In this document: in pieces, positions 51,225-59,602 of the stretch
Layout: each line of letters starts with the position of its first letter
Position numbering within the stretch: the stretch's first letter is position 1
Origin: Streptomyces fragilis
GTDB taxonomy: Bacteria > Actinomycetota > Actinomycetes > Streptomycetales > Streptomycetaceae
NCBI RefSeq assembly: GCF_003112515.1
Contig: NZ_BEVZ01000002.1
Coordinates: 1,612,001 to 1,676,000 of the forward strand
DNA length: 64,000 nucleotides
Reading direction: 5' to 3'
Translations under genes and position numbers: made by a program
Notes under the pieces: model-generated
The model's database searches: none
Seen by the model: only the letters and a program-made list of their open reading frames with translations
What the model was told of the DNA's origin: nothing

Positions 51225-51996
51225 GCAGCGCGAGGACGCCCGCGTCCCCACCGTGATCGCGGACGGACTGCACATCGTCTACAGGGTCAACGGCGCCCGC
51301 AAGGGCAAGGGCAGCGCCACCGCCGCGCTCTCGCGCATCGTGCGCCGGGGCGAGGAGCGCGGCGTGCGCGAGGTGCACGCGGTGCGCGGCGTCTCCTTCA
51401 CCGCCTACAAGGGCGAGGCCATCGGCCTCATCGGCTCCAACGGCTCCGGCAAGTCCACCCTGCTGCGGGCCATCGCCGGCCTGCTGCCGGCCGAGCGCGG
51501 CCGGGTGTACACCAACGGCCAGCCCTCCCTGCTCGGCGTCAACGCGGCCCTGATGAACGACCTGACCGGCGAGCGCAACGTGATACTCGGCGGTCTCGCG
51601 ATGGGGATGTCGCGCGAGCAGATCCGCGAGCGCTACCAGGAGATCGTCGACTTCTCCGGCATCAACGAGAAGGGCGACTTCATCAGCCTGCCCATGCGGA
51701 CCTACTCCTCCGGCATGGCGGCGCGGCTGCGGTTCTCCATCGCCGCGGCCAAGGACCACGACGTGCTGATGATCGACGAGGCGCTGGCCACCGGCGACAA
51801 GAAGTTCCAGAGGCGCTCCGAGGCGCGCATCCGCGAGCTGCGCCAGCAGGCCGGCACCGTCTTCCTGGTGAGCCACAACAACAAGTCGATCCGCGACACC
51901 TGCGACCGCGTCCTGTGGCTGGAGCACGGCGAGCTGCGGATGGACGGACCCACCGAAGAGGTCCTCAAGGAGTACGAGAAGTTCACCGCCAAGTGA
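51217..51996 (+). CDS. ABC transporter ATPase (TagH/Wzt type)
   Basis: A 259-residue ATPase. Walker A GSNGSGKSTLLRAIAGLL (about 75-92), an unusual signature YSSGMAARLRFSIAAA typical of polysaccharide exporters, Walker B VLMIDEALATGD and H-loop LVSHN. No C-terminal carbohydrate-binding extension is present, as in TagH-short/Wzt-short forms. GTG 51217 overlaps the permease stop by 8 bp. Together they export the glycosylated product of this locus. Confidence 0.9.
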   Translation: MAEQREDARVPTVIADGLHIVYRVNGARKGKGSATAALSRIVRRGEERGVREVHAVRGVSFTAYKGEAIGLIGSNGSGKSTLLRAIAGLLPAERGRVYTNGQPSLLGVNAALMNDLTGERNVILGGLAMGMSREQIRERYQEIVDFSGINEKGDFISLPMRTYSSGMAARLRFSIAAAKDHDVLMIDEALATGDKKFQRRSEARIRELRQQAGTVFLVSHNNKSIRDTCDRVLWLEHGELRMDGPTEEVLKEYEKFTAK

Positions 51997-52167
51997 CGCC
52001 TGCGTGCGGCATGAGCCCCGGGGTGACGGTGACCGTGGGTGACCCCCCTGCGTGCGCGCGCCGACGCGCCACGTAGGCTGGGGCGACGCCGCAATCACGG
52101 CAAGCGGTGACGAAACGGCGTATATCTCGCACTCGAACGCCTCGCCCTGCGCACGGCGTGTCCGAAA

Positions 52168-52196
52168 TAGTGCGATTTAGGTCCACAGTGTAGAAC
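52168..52196 (+). promoter_or_regulatory. Candidate hopanoid-cluster promoter
   Basis: TAGTGC (52168-52173), 17-bp spacer, TAGAAC (52191-52196) in a lower-GC patch. Transcription would start close to the ATG at 52204, so the message could be leaderless for the 23-codon frame found there. Confidence 0.35.
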
Positions 52197-52203
52197 GGGA
52201 GAC

Positions 52204-52275
52204 ATGACGGCAATGGCTACGGAAGTTTCCCGACCCGTAGGGTCCGCCGTCCCCGTCCAGGGCCGCGCGTGGTGA
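52204..52275 (+). CDS. 23-codon frame overlapping the hpnC start (leader peptide or displaced N-terminus)
   Basis: ATG 52204 with GGGAG close upstream encodes MTAMATEVSRPVGSAVPVQG then RAW and stops at 52275, overlapping the hpnC GTG at 52269. Either it is a leader peptide coupled to hpnC, or it is the original HpnC N-terminus split off by a one-base deletion, since the two frames differ by one. hpnC itself has no good Shine-Dalgarno, which favours coupling. Confidence 0.4.
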   Translation: MTAMATEVSRPVGSAVPVQGRAW

Positions 52276-53168
52276 GGCGAGCGGCGGCGCCGTGTGCCGG
52301 GGACGGCACCCTCGTCAAGGCGGCCGACGAGAACTTCCCGGTGGCGCCGTTCTTCCTGCCCCGCGCCTGGCGTGAGGACCTGATGGCCGTCTACGGCTTC
52401 GCCCGTCTGGTCGACGACATCGGCGACGGCGATCTCGCCCCCGGCGGCGAGGACGCCCGGCTGCTCGGCGCCGCCCCGGCGGACGCGGACGACCGGCTCC
52501 TGCTGCTCGACGCCCTGGAGGCCGACCTGGACCGCCTGTTCGGCGGCCAGGGTCCGCGCCATCCGCTGATCACGGCCCTCGCGCCCACGGTGCGCCGCAC
52601 CGGCCTCACCCCCGAGCCGTTCCTCGGCCTGATCGCCGCCAACCGGCAGGACCAGCAGGTCACCCGGTACGAGACCTGGGACGACCTGCTCGCCTACTGC
52701 GAACTGTCGGCCAACCCGGTGGGCCGCCTGGTGCTCGCGGTCACCGGCACCGCCACCCCCGAACGGATCCGCCGCTCCGACGCGGTGTGCACCGCGCTCC
52801 AGGTCGTCGAACACCTCCAGGACGTCCGGGAGGACCTGGAACGGGGCCGGATCTACCTGCCGTCGCAGGACATGAAGCGTTTCCACGTCGACGAGGCCGC
52901 CCTGGCCGCCCCCACCGCCGGCGCCTCCGTGCGCGCGCTGATCGCCTTCGAGGCGGAGCGCGCGCGGACGCTGCTCGACGAGGGCGGCCCCCTGGTGGCG
53001 AGCGTCTCCGGACGCCTGCGCCTGCTGCTGGCCGGTTTCGTCGCCGGCGGCCGGGCGGCGCTGGCCGCCGTCGCCGCCGCCGGGTTCGACGTGCTGCCCG
53101 GTCCGCCGAAGCCCGGCAAGCTCCGCCTGCTGCGCGAGGCGGGCGTGATCCTGCGAGGAGAGAGGTGA
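52269..53168 (+). CDS. hpnC: Squalene synthase HpnC (hydroxysqualene synthase)
   Basis: A 299-residue trans-isoprenyl diphosphate synthase. Asp-rich motif RLVDDIGDGD (Asp49-Asp53) and second motif LQDVREDLERGRIYLP. ADENFPVAPFFLPRAWREDL is a typical HpnC start. With HpnD and HpnE it makes squalene by the three-step bacterial route; HpnC converts presqualene diphosphate to hydroxysqualene. The start codon is uncertain (GTG 52269 or 52272, no Shine-Dalgarno). The stop overlaps hpnD (GTGA). Confidence 0.9.
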   Translation: MVRRAAAPCAGDGTLVKAADENFPVAPFFLPRAWREDLMAVYGFARLVDDIGDGDLAPGGEDARLLGAAPADADDRLLLLDALEADLDRLFGGQGPRHPLITALAPTVRRTGLTPEPFLGLIAANRQDQQVTRYETWDDLLAYCELSANPVGRLVLAVTGTATPERIRRSDAVCTALQVVEHLQDVREDLERGRIYLPSQDMKRFHVDEAALAAPTAGASVRALIAFEAERARTLLDEGGPLVASVSGRLRLLLAGFVAGGRAALAAVAAAGFDVLPGPPKPGKLRLLREAGVILRGER

Positions 53169-54115
53169 CCCCGTCCGTGGACCTGGAACAGGACGTGTCC
53201 GCGCCGGTGCTCGCCGCCTACAGCTACTGCGAGACCGTCACCGGACAACAGGCGCGCAACTTCGCCTACGGCATCCGGCTGCTGCCCGAGGCCAAACGCC
53301 GTGCCATGTCGGCCCTGTACGCCTTCTCCCGGCGGGTGGACGACATCGGCGACGGCGACCTGCCGGACGAGGTGAAGGCGCTCAGGCTGAAGGAGACCCG
53401 GGCGCTGCTCGGCCGGGTCCGCGACGGCGAGATCGACGCCTACGAGACGGACCCGGTGGCGGTGGCCCTGGCGCACGCGGCGCGGGTCTTCCCGATACCG
53501 CTGGACGGCCTGGACGAGCTGATCGACGGCGTGGTGATGGACGTCCACGGCGCGACCTACGAGACCTGGGACGACCTCGCCCTGTACTGCCGCTGCGTGG
53601 CGGGGGCGATCGGCCGCCTCTCCCTCGGGGTGTTCGGCGCCGACCCGGGGGCGCGCGACGCCGAACGCGCGCCCGAGTACGCCGACACCCTGGGTCTCGC
53701 GCTCCAGCTCACCAACATCCTGCGCGACGTCCGCGAGGACGCCGGGAACGGGCGCGTCTACCTCCCCGCCGAGGACCTGGCGAAGTTCGGCTGCACCGGC
53801 GGATTCGACGGCCCGACCCCGCCGGCCGGCTCCGACTTCGCCGGACTGGTCCACTTCGAGGTCCGCCGGGCGCGCGCCCTGTTCGCGGAGGGCTACCGGC
53901 TGCTGCCCATGCTGGACCGGCGCAGCGGCGCCTGCGTCGCCGCCATGGCGGGCATCTACCGGCGGCTGCTGGACCGCATCGAACGCGACCCGCACGCCGT
54001 GCTGCGCGGCCGGGTCTCGCTGCCCGGCCGGGAGAAGGCGTACGTCGCCGTGCGCGGCCTGTCCGGTCTCGACGCACGCACCGTCACCCGGCGCGACGCC
54101 AGGAGGCCTTCCTGA
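53165..54115 (+). CDS. hpnD: Presqualene diphosphate synthase HpnD
   Basis: A 316-residue paralogue of HpnC. YCETVTGQQARNFAYGIRLLP start, Asp-rich RRVDDIGDGD (59-63), LQLTNILRDVREDAGNGRVYLP. It joins two farnesyl diphosphates to presqualene diphosphate. GTG 53165 has GGAGAGAG immediately upstream. Its stop overlaps the following small gene (TGATG). Confidence 0.93.
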   Translation: MTPSVDLEQDVSAPVLAAYSYCETVTGQQARNFAYGIRLLPEAKRRAMSALYAFSRRVDDIGDGDLPDEVKALRLKETRALLGRVRDGEIDAYETDPVAVALAHAARVFPIPLDGLDELIDGVVMDVHGATYETWDDLALYCRCVAGAIGRLSLGVFGADPGARDAERAPEYADTLGLALQLTNILRDVREDAGNGRVYLPAEDLAKFGCTGGFDGPTPPAGSDFAGLVHFEVRRARALFAEGYRLLPMLDRRSGACVAAMAGIYRRLLDRIERDPHAVLRGRVSLPGREKAYVAVRGLSGLDARTVTRRDARRPS

Positions 54116-54234
54116 TGGGGGCCCCGGAACACGGGCGCACCGGCGCCGCCGCGCCCTGCGCGGACACGCACGCGCCGGGCCGCCCCGGCCGCCTGCCGCG
54201 AACCGGCCGGCCACCAGGGAAGGGGACGCGATGA
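54115..54234 (+). CDS. 39-residue translationally coupled small protein (DUF6380-like)
   Basis: ATG 54115 overlaps the hpnD stop by one base (TGATG), has AGGAGG 8 bases upstream, and its stop overlaps the hpnE ATG (ATGA). This double coupling strongly supports translation. The product is basic, rich in Gly, Pro and Arg, and ends PPGKGTR. It resembles small DUF6380-type proteins that I recall at this position in Streptomyces hopanoid clusters. It may serve only to couple hpnD and hpnE translation. Confidence 0.65.
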   Translation: MGAPEHGRTGAAAPCADTHAPGRPGRLPRTGRPPGKGTR

Positions 54235-55676
54235 CCCGCACCGCCACGGCCCGCGCCGCGGGCGACGCCGTCGTCGTGGGCGGAGGGCTGGCCGGCGTCA
54301 CCGCCGCGCTGTCCCTCGCCGACAGCGGGGTCCGCGTCACCCTGCTGGAGGGCCGCCCCCGGCTCGGCGGCCTCGCCTTCTCCTTCCGCAGGGGCGAGCT
54401 GACCGTGGACAACGGACAGCACGTGTACCTGCGCTGCTGCACCGCCTACCGCTGGTTCCTCGACCGCGTCGGGGGCGCCGCCCTCGCGCCGCTGCAGGAA
54501 CGTCTCGACGTGCCCGTCCTCGACGTCGCCCGGCCACCGGGCCGGCGGCTGGGGCGCCTGCGGCGCGACGCGCTGCCGGTGCCGCTGCACCTGGGCCGCA
54601 GCCTCACCGCCTACCCCCACCTCTCCCTCGCCGACCGCGCCCGGGTGGGCCGCGCGGCCGCCGCGCTGTACCGGCTCGACCCGGCCGACCCGGCCCTGGA
54701 CGCACGCGACTTCGGCGGCTGGCTGGCCGAGCACGGGCAGTCGCCGCGCGCCGTCCGGGCGCTGTGGGACCTGATCGGCGTCGCCACCCTCAACGCCCGC
54801 GCCGACGACGTCTCGCTGGCCCTGGCCGCCATGGTGCTGCGCACCGGACTGCTCTCCGAGGCGGGCGCCTCCGACATCGGGTGGGCCCGGGTTCCGCTCG
54901 GTGAGCTCCACGACACCCTGGCCCGCCGCGCACTGGAGGCCGCGGGAGTCCAGGTCCTCACCCGGGCCCGGGCGACCGGCCTGGCGCGCCGGGAGGACGG
55001 CCGCTGGCAGGTCGCCCTCGCCGAGGGCGCGGGGGGCGCGCGGACGATCGAGGCCGACGCCGTCGTCCTCGCCGTACCGCCCCGCGAGACCCACGGCCTG
55101 CTGCCCGGCGGCGCCCTCGAGGACGCGGGACGGCTCCTGGAGATCGGGCACTCGCCCATCCTCAACGTGCACGTCGTCTACGACCGCAAGGTCCTCGACG
55201 CGCCCTTCGTGGCCGCGCTCGGCACCCCGATCCAGTGGGTGTTCGACCGCACCGAGGCCTCCGGGCTCACCGAGGGGCAGTACCTGGCGCTCTCCCAGTC
55301 CGCGGCCGACGAGGACATCGACGCGCCCGTCGCCGACCTGCGCGCCCGGTACCTGCCGGAGCTGGAGGAACTGCTGCCGCTCACCCGCGGCGCCCGGGTG
55401 CGGGACTTCTTCGTCACCCGGGAACGCACCGCCACCTTCGCCCCCGCCCCCGGCGTCGGGCGACTGCGGCCCGGGGCGCGCACCCGGCTGCCCGGCCTCA
55501 GCCTGGCCGGAGCGTGGACCGCGACCGGCTGGCCCGCCACCATGGAGGGCGCGGTGCGCAGCGGTGTGAGCGCGGCCGACGCCGCCCTGGCCTCCCTGGG
55601 CCGCGCCCGCCTCGTCCGCCACGCCTTCGCACCCGACCCGGCGCCCGCCGGGACCCTCCCGGGCGGCGCCGCGTGA
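54231..55676 (+). CDS. hpnE: Hydroxysqualene dehydroxylase HpnE (FAD-dependent)
   Basis: A 481-residue amine-oxidase-fold flavoprotein. FAD motif AVVVGGGLAGVTAALSLADS, then RLGGLAFSF, DNGQHVYLRCCTAYR and C-terminal LPGLSLAGAWTATGWPATMEGAVRSG. It reduces hydroxysqualene to squalene. ATG 54231 overlaps the small upstream gene. Confidence 0.92.
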   Translation: MTRTATARAAGDAVVVGGGLAGVTAALSLADSGVRVTLLEGRPRLGGLAFSFRRGELTVDNGQHVYLRCCTAYRWFLDRVGGAALAPLQERLDVPVLDVARPPGRRLGRLRRDALPVPLHLGRSLTAYPHLSLADRARVGRAAAALYRLDPADPALDARDFGGWLAEHGQSPRAVRALWDLIGVATLNARADDVSLALAAMVLRTGLLSEAGASDIGWARVPLGELHDTLARRALEAAGVQVLTRARATGLARREDGRWQVALAEGAGGARTIEADAVVLAVPPRETHGLLPGGALEDAGRLLEIGHSPILNVHVVYDRKVLDAPFVAALGTPIQWVFDRTEASGLTEGQYLALSQSAADEDIDAPVADLRARYLPELEELLPLTRGARVRDFFVTRERTATFAPAPGVGRLRPGARTRLPGLSLAGAWTATGWPATMEGAVRSGVSAADAALASLGRARLVRHAFAPDPAPAGTLPGGAA

Positions 55677-55732
55677 GCGCCCGCGCCGCCGAAGGCGCTC
55701 CCCCCAACCCTGTCACCCCACGAGGAGAGATC

Positions 55733-56815
55733 GTGCCCACTGTGCCCCCGGCCGAGAAGGCCGCCGACGCGGTGAACGTGACCGCGCTGCTGGAGCGCGG
55801 CCGGACGCTGGCCACACCGGTGCTCAGGGCCGCCGTGGAGCGTCTCGCGCCGCCGATGGACACCGTCGCCGCCTACCACTTCGGCTGGATCGACGCCGCG
55901 GGCAACCAGGCCGCCGGCGACGGCGGCAAGGCGGTGCGCCCCGCGCTCGCGGTGATGTCCGCGGAGGCCGCCGGCGCCGACCCCGAGGTCGGCGTCCCCG
56001 GAGCCGTCGCCGTGGAGCTGGTCCACAACTTCTCGCTGCTGCACGACGACCTGATGGACGGCGACGAGCAGCGCCGCCACCGCGACACCGTGTGGAAGGT
56101 GCACGGCCCCGCCCAGGCCATCCTGGTCGGCGACGCGCTGTTCGCCCTCGCCAATGAGGTTCTGCTGGAGCTCGGCACCGTCGAGGCCGGCCGCGCCACC
56201 CGCCGGCTCACCACCGCCAGCCGCGCCCTGATCGACGGTCAGGCCCAGGACATCTCCTACGAGCACCGCGAGCGGGTCACCGTCGACGAGTGCCTGGAGA
56301 TGGAGGGCAACAAGACCGGCGCCCTGCTCGCCTGCGCCTGCTCCATCGGCGCCGTCCTCGGCGGCGCCGACGACCGCACCGCCGACGCCCTCGAGCGCTA
56401 CGGCTACCACCTCGGCCTCGCCTTCCAGGCCGTCGACGACCTGCTCGGCATCTGGGGCGACCCGGAGTCCACCGGCAAGCAGACCTGGAGCGACCTGCGC
56501 CAGCGCAAGAAGTCCCTGCCGGTGGTGGCGGCCCTCGCCGCCGGCGGTCCCGCCTCCGAGAAGCTGGGGGCGATCCTCGCCGCCGACGCGAAGACCGCCG
56601 ACCTGCGCCCCGCCGACTTTGAGGACTTCTCCGAGGAGGAGTTCGCCTCCCGCGCCGCCCTCATCGAGGAGGCCGGCGGCCGCACCTGGACCGCCGACGA
56701 GGCCCGCCGCCAGCACGCCATCGCCGTCCGGGCGCTCGACGAGGTGCGGATGCCCACCCGGGTGCGGGAACAGTTCGTGGCGCTCGCCGACTTCGTGGTG
56801 GTTCGCACGAGATGA
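55733..56815 (+). CDS. Polyprenyl diphosphate synthase (probable FPP synthase of the hopanoid cluster)
   Basis: A 360-residue all-alpha synthase. First Asp-rich motif LLHDDLMDGDEQRR, second VDDLLGIWGD, and GGKAVRPALAVM near the start. It extends IPP/DMAPP to farnesyl (or geranylgeranyl) diphosphate, feeding HpnD. I prefer the GTG at 55733 (AGGAGAG 4-5 bases upstream); a GTG at 55673 that overlaps the hpnE stop would add 20 residues. The product chain length is inferred from context. Confidence 0.88.
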   Translation: MPTVPPAEKAADAVNVTALLERGRTLATPVLRAAVERLAPPMDTVAAYHFGWIDAAGNQAAGDGGKAVRPALAVMSAEAAGADPEVGVPGAVAVELVHNFSLLHDDLMDGDEQRRHRDTVWKVHGPAQAILVGDALFALANEVLLELGTVEAGRATRRLTTASRALIDGQAQDISYEHRERVTVDECLEMEGNKTGALLACACSIGAVLGGADDRTADALERYGYHLGLAFQAVDDLLGIWGDPESTGKQTWSDLRQRKKSLPVVAALAAGGPASEKLGAILAADAKTADLRPADFEDFSEEEFASRAALIEEAGGRTWTADEARRQHAIAVRALDEVRMPTRVREQFVALADFVVVRTR

Positions 56816-56915
56816 TCCCGGAAGGTCCTCGCATCGCGTAGTCGCCGGCGGCTTCCCCCGGGAGCCGGCCGACGGCGGACCCGCAGCAGCCACACCACTG
56901 CAGGAAGGGGAAGCC

Positions 56916-58922
56916 ATGACCGCGACAACCGACGGAAGCACCGGCGCGCTGCCCTCACGCGCAGACCCGGCGGCCGGAACGCTCCCGGCCGACCACGCCG
57001 TCCGTCCCCCCGGGGACGGACCGGCCGGCCCACGGGAGGCAGCGGCGCTCGCCGCCCGGCGGGCCGCCGACCACCTGCTGGCCACCCAGGACGCCGAGGG
57101 CTGGTGGAAGGGCGACCTGGAGACCAACGTCACCATGGACGCCGAGGACCTGCTGCTGCGTCAGTTCCTCGGCATCCTCGACGAGGACACCGCCCGTGCC
57201 GCCGCCCTGTACGTCCGCGGCAAGCAGCGCGAGGACGGCGCCTGGGACACCTTCCACGGAGGGCCCGGCGACCTCTCCGCCACCGTCGAGGCCTACGTCG
57301 CCCTCCGGCTGGCGGGCGACGCGCCCGACGCGCCCCACATGGCCCGGGCCGCCGCCTGGGTCCGCGAACAGGGCGGCATCGCCGCCACCCGCGTCTTCAC
57401 CCGCATCTGGCTCGCGCTCTTCGGCTGGTGGCCGTGGCGGGACCTGCCCGAGCTGCCGCCCGAGCTGATCTTCCTGCCGAAGTGGTTCCCGCTCAACATC
57501 TACGACTTCGGCTGCTGGGCCCGGCAGACCATCGTGCCGCTCACCGTCGTCTCGGCCGAGCGGCCGGTGCGACCGGCCCCGTTCGCCCTCGACGAGCTGC
57601 ACACCGACCCCGCGGAGCCGAACCCGCCCCGGCCGCACGCCCCGCTCGCCAGCTGGGACGGCGTCTTCCAGCGGCTGGACGACGCGCTGCGCCGCTACCG
57701 CACCGCCGCACCGCGGCCGCTGCGCCGCGCCGCGATGAACGCGGCCGGCCGCTGGATCGTCGAACGGCAGGAGAACGACGGCTGCTGGGGCGGCATCCAG
57801 CCCCCGCACGTCTACTCGCTGATCGCCCTCCACCTGCTCGGCTACGACCTCGGCCACCCGGTGATGCGCGCCGGCATCGAGGCCCTCGACCGCTTCGCGG
57901 TACGGCGCGACAACGGCGCCCGGATGGTCGAGGCCTGCCAGTCTCCCGTCTGGGACACCTGCCTCGCCGTCATCGCGCTGGCCGACGCGGGGCTGCCCGC
58001 CGACCACCCCGGCCTGGTCAGGGCCGCCGACTGGATGCTCGGCGAGCAGGTCGTCAGGCCCGGTGACTGGTCCGTGCGCAGACCCGGACTCCCGCCGGGC
58101 GGCTGGGCCTTCGAGTTCCACAACGACAACTACCCGGACATGGACGACACCGCCGAGGTCGTCCTCGCGCTGCGCCGGGTCCGCCACCACGACCCGGAGC
58201 GGGTGGAACACGCCGTCGCCCGCGGGGTGCGGTGGAACCTCGGCATGCAGTCCGCCGGCGGCGGCTGGGGCGCCTTCGACGTGGACAACACCAGCGCGCT
58301 GCCCAACCGGCTGCCGTTCTGCGACTTCGGCGAGGTGATCGACCCGCCGTCCGCCGACGTCACCGCCCACGTGGTGGAGATGCTCGCCGTCGAGGGCCTC
58401 GCCGACGACCCTCGCACCCGGCGCGGCATCGACTGGCTGCTGCGCGAACAGGAGCCGGACGGCAGCTGGTTCGGCCGCTGGGGCGTCAACTACCTCTACG
58501 GCACGGGCTCCGTGGTGCCGGCACTGGTCGCCGCCGGGCTGCCGGCCGGGCACCCCGCGATCCGCCGCGCGGTCGCCTGGCTGCACCGCGTGCAGAACGC
58601 CGACGGCGGCTGGGGCGAGGACCTGCGCTCCTACCGGGAGGCGGGATGGGCGGGCCGCGGCGACTCCACCGCCTCGCAGACCGCCTGGGCGCTGATGGCA
58701 CTGCTGGCCGCGGGGGAGCGGGAGACCGCCGCCGTCGAACGGGGTGTCGCCTGGCTGGCCGCCACCCAGCGCGAGGACGGCACCTGGGACGAGCCCCAGT
58801 TCACCGGCACCGGCTTCCCCTGGGACTTCTCCATCAACTACCACCTCTACCGGCAGGTGTTCCCGCTCACCGCCCTCGGCCGGTACCTCCACGGGGAACC
58901 GTTCGCCGCGAAGGCCCGGTGA
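56916..58922 (+). CDS. shc: Squalene-hopene cyclase
   Basis: A 668-residue cyclase. The protonating DxDD motif is DMDD at 408-411 (NYPDMDDTAEVV). Several QW repeats are present (for example QREDGAWD, QENDGCWGG, QNADGGWGED, QREDGTWDEP). ATQDAEGWWKGDLETNVTMDAED is the family N-terminus. It cyclises squalene to hopene and hopanol at the membrane. ATG 56916 has GGAAGGGG upstream; a 100-bp leader separates it from the synthase gene. The stop overlaps hpnG (TGATG). Confidence 0.95.
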   Translation: MTATTDGSTGALPSRADPAAGTLPADHAVRPPGDGPAGPREAAALAARRAADHLLATQDAEGWWKGDLETNVTMDAEDLLLRQFLGILDEDTARAAALYVRGKQREDGAWDTFHGGPGDLSATVEAYVALRLAGDAPDAPHMARAAAWVREQGGIAATRVFTRIWLALFGWWPWRDLPELPPELIFLPKWFPLNIYDFGCWARQTIVPLTVVSAERPVRPAPFALDELHTDPAEPNPPRPHAPLASWDGVFQRLDDALRRYRTAAPRPLRRAAMNAAGRWIVERQENDGCWGGIQPPHVYSLIALHLLGYDLGHPVMRAGIEALDRFAVRRDNGARMVEACQSPVWDTCLAVIALADAGLPADHPGLVRAADWMLGEQVVRPGDWSVRRPGLPPGGWAFEFHNDNYPDMDDTAEVVLALRRVRHHDPERVEHAVARGVRWNLGMQSAGGGWGAFDVDNTSALPNRLPFCDFGEVIDPPSADVTAHVVEMLAVEGLADDPRTRRGIDWLLREQEPDGSWFGRWGVNYLYGTGSVVPALVAAGLPAGHPAIRRAVAWLHRVQNADGGWGEDLRSYREAGWAGRGDSTASQTAWALMALLAAGERETAAVERGVAWLAATQREDGTWDEPQFTGTGFPWDFSINYHLYRQVFPLTALGRYLHGEPFAAKAR

Positions 58923-59596
58923 TGAGCACCCCGGCCGGGCCGCCGGACCCGTCCGCGCCCGCCCCGCTGCTGGTGGCCTGCGCGCTCGGCATCGAGCAGC
59001 TCGCCCTGCGCGCCGGGGCCCGCGGCGCCGGCCGCGCGGGCGGGCCGGGCGGACCCGTCACCGTGCTGCGCACCGGCATGGGCGCCGCCGCGGCCCGGCG
59101 CTCCCTGACCCTCGCCCTGGCCGGGGAGGCGCTGCGGGACGCGGCGGTCCTCGCCACCGGCTTCTGCGCCGGACTCGCCCCCGGCATGCACCCCGGCGAC
59201 CTGGTGGTCGCCGAGGAGGCCCGGGACGCCCAGGGCCACGTGCGGTGCGCCGGCGCCGGAACGCTGGTGAAGGAACTCACCCGGGCCCTGCCGGGCCGCA
59301 CCGTCCACACCGGGGTCCTCGCCGGGACCGACCACGTGGTCCGCGGCGCGGAGCGGACGGCGCTGCGGCGCGGCGGGGCCGTCGCCGCCGACATGGAGTC
59401 CGCCGCCACCCTGCTCGCCGCCGTCGGCGCCGGAACCCGTCCGGTTGCCGCCGTCCGGGTGGTCGTTGACGCCCCGGAGCACGAACTTGTACGAATCGGG
59501 ACGGTTCGGGGTGGAATAACGGCGTTCCATGTCCTTCGTCGCGTACTCCCCGCGTTCTTCGAATGGCACCGTTCCCTGCCGCCCCCCGAGAGGTGA
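58922..59596 (+). CDS. hpnG: HpnG: adenosylhopane nucleoside phosphorylase
   Basis: A 224-residue nucleoside-phosphorylase-fold protein (LLVACALGIEQLALRAGA, VLRTGMGAAAARRSL, LATGFCAGLAPGMHPGDLVVA, AVAADMESAATLLAA). It removes adenine from adenosylhopane to give phosphoribosylhopane. ATG 58922 overlaps the shc stop. Six bases separate its stop from hpnH. Confidence 0.9.
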   Translation: MSTPAGPPDPSAPAPLLVACALGIEQLALRAGARGAGRAGGPGGPVTVLRTGMGAAAARRSLTLALAGEALRDAAVLATGFCAGLAPGMHPGDLVVAEEARDAQGHVRCAGAGTLVKELTRALPGRTVHTGVLAGTDHVVRGAERTALRRGGAVAADMESAATLLAAVGAGTRPVAAVRVVVDAPEHELVRIGTVRGGITAFHVLRRVLPAFFEWHRSLPPPER

Positions 59597-59602
59597 GCCC
59601 AG

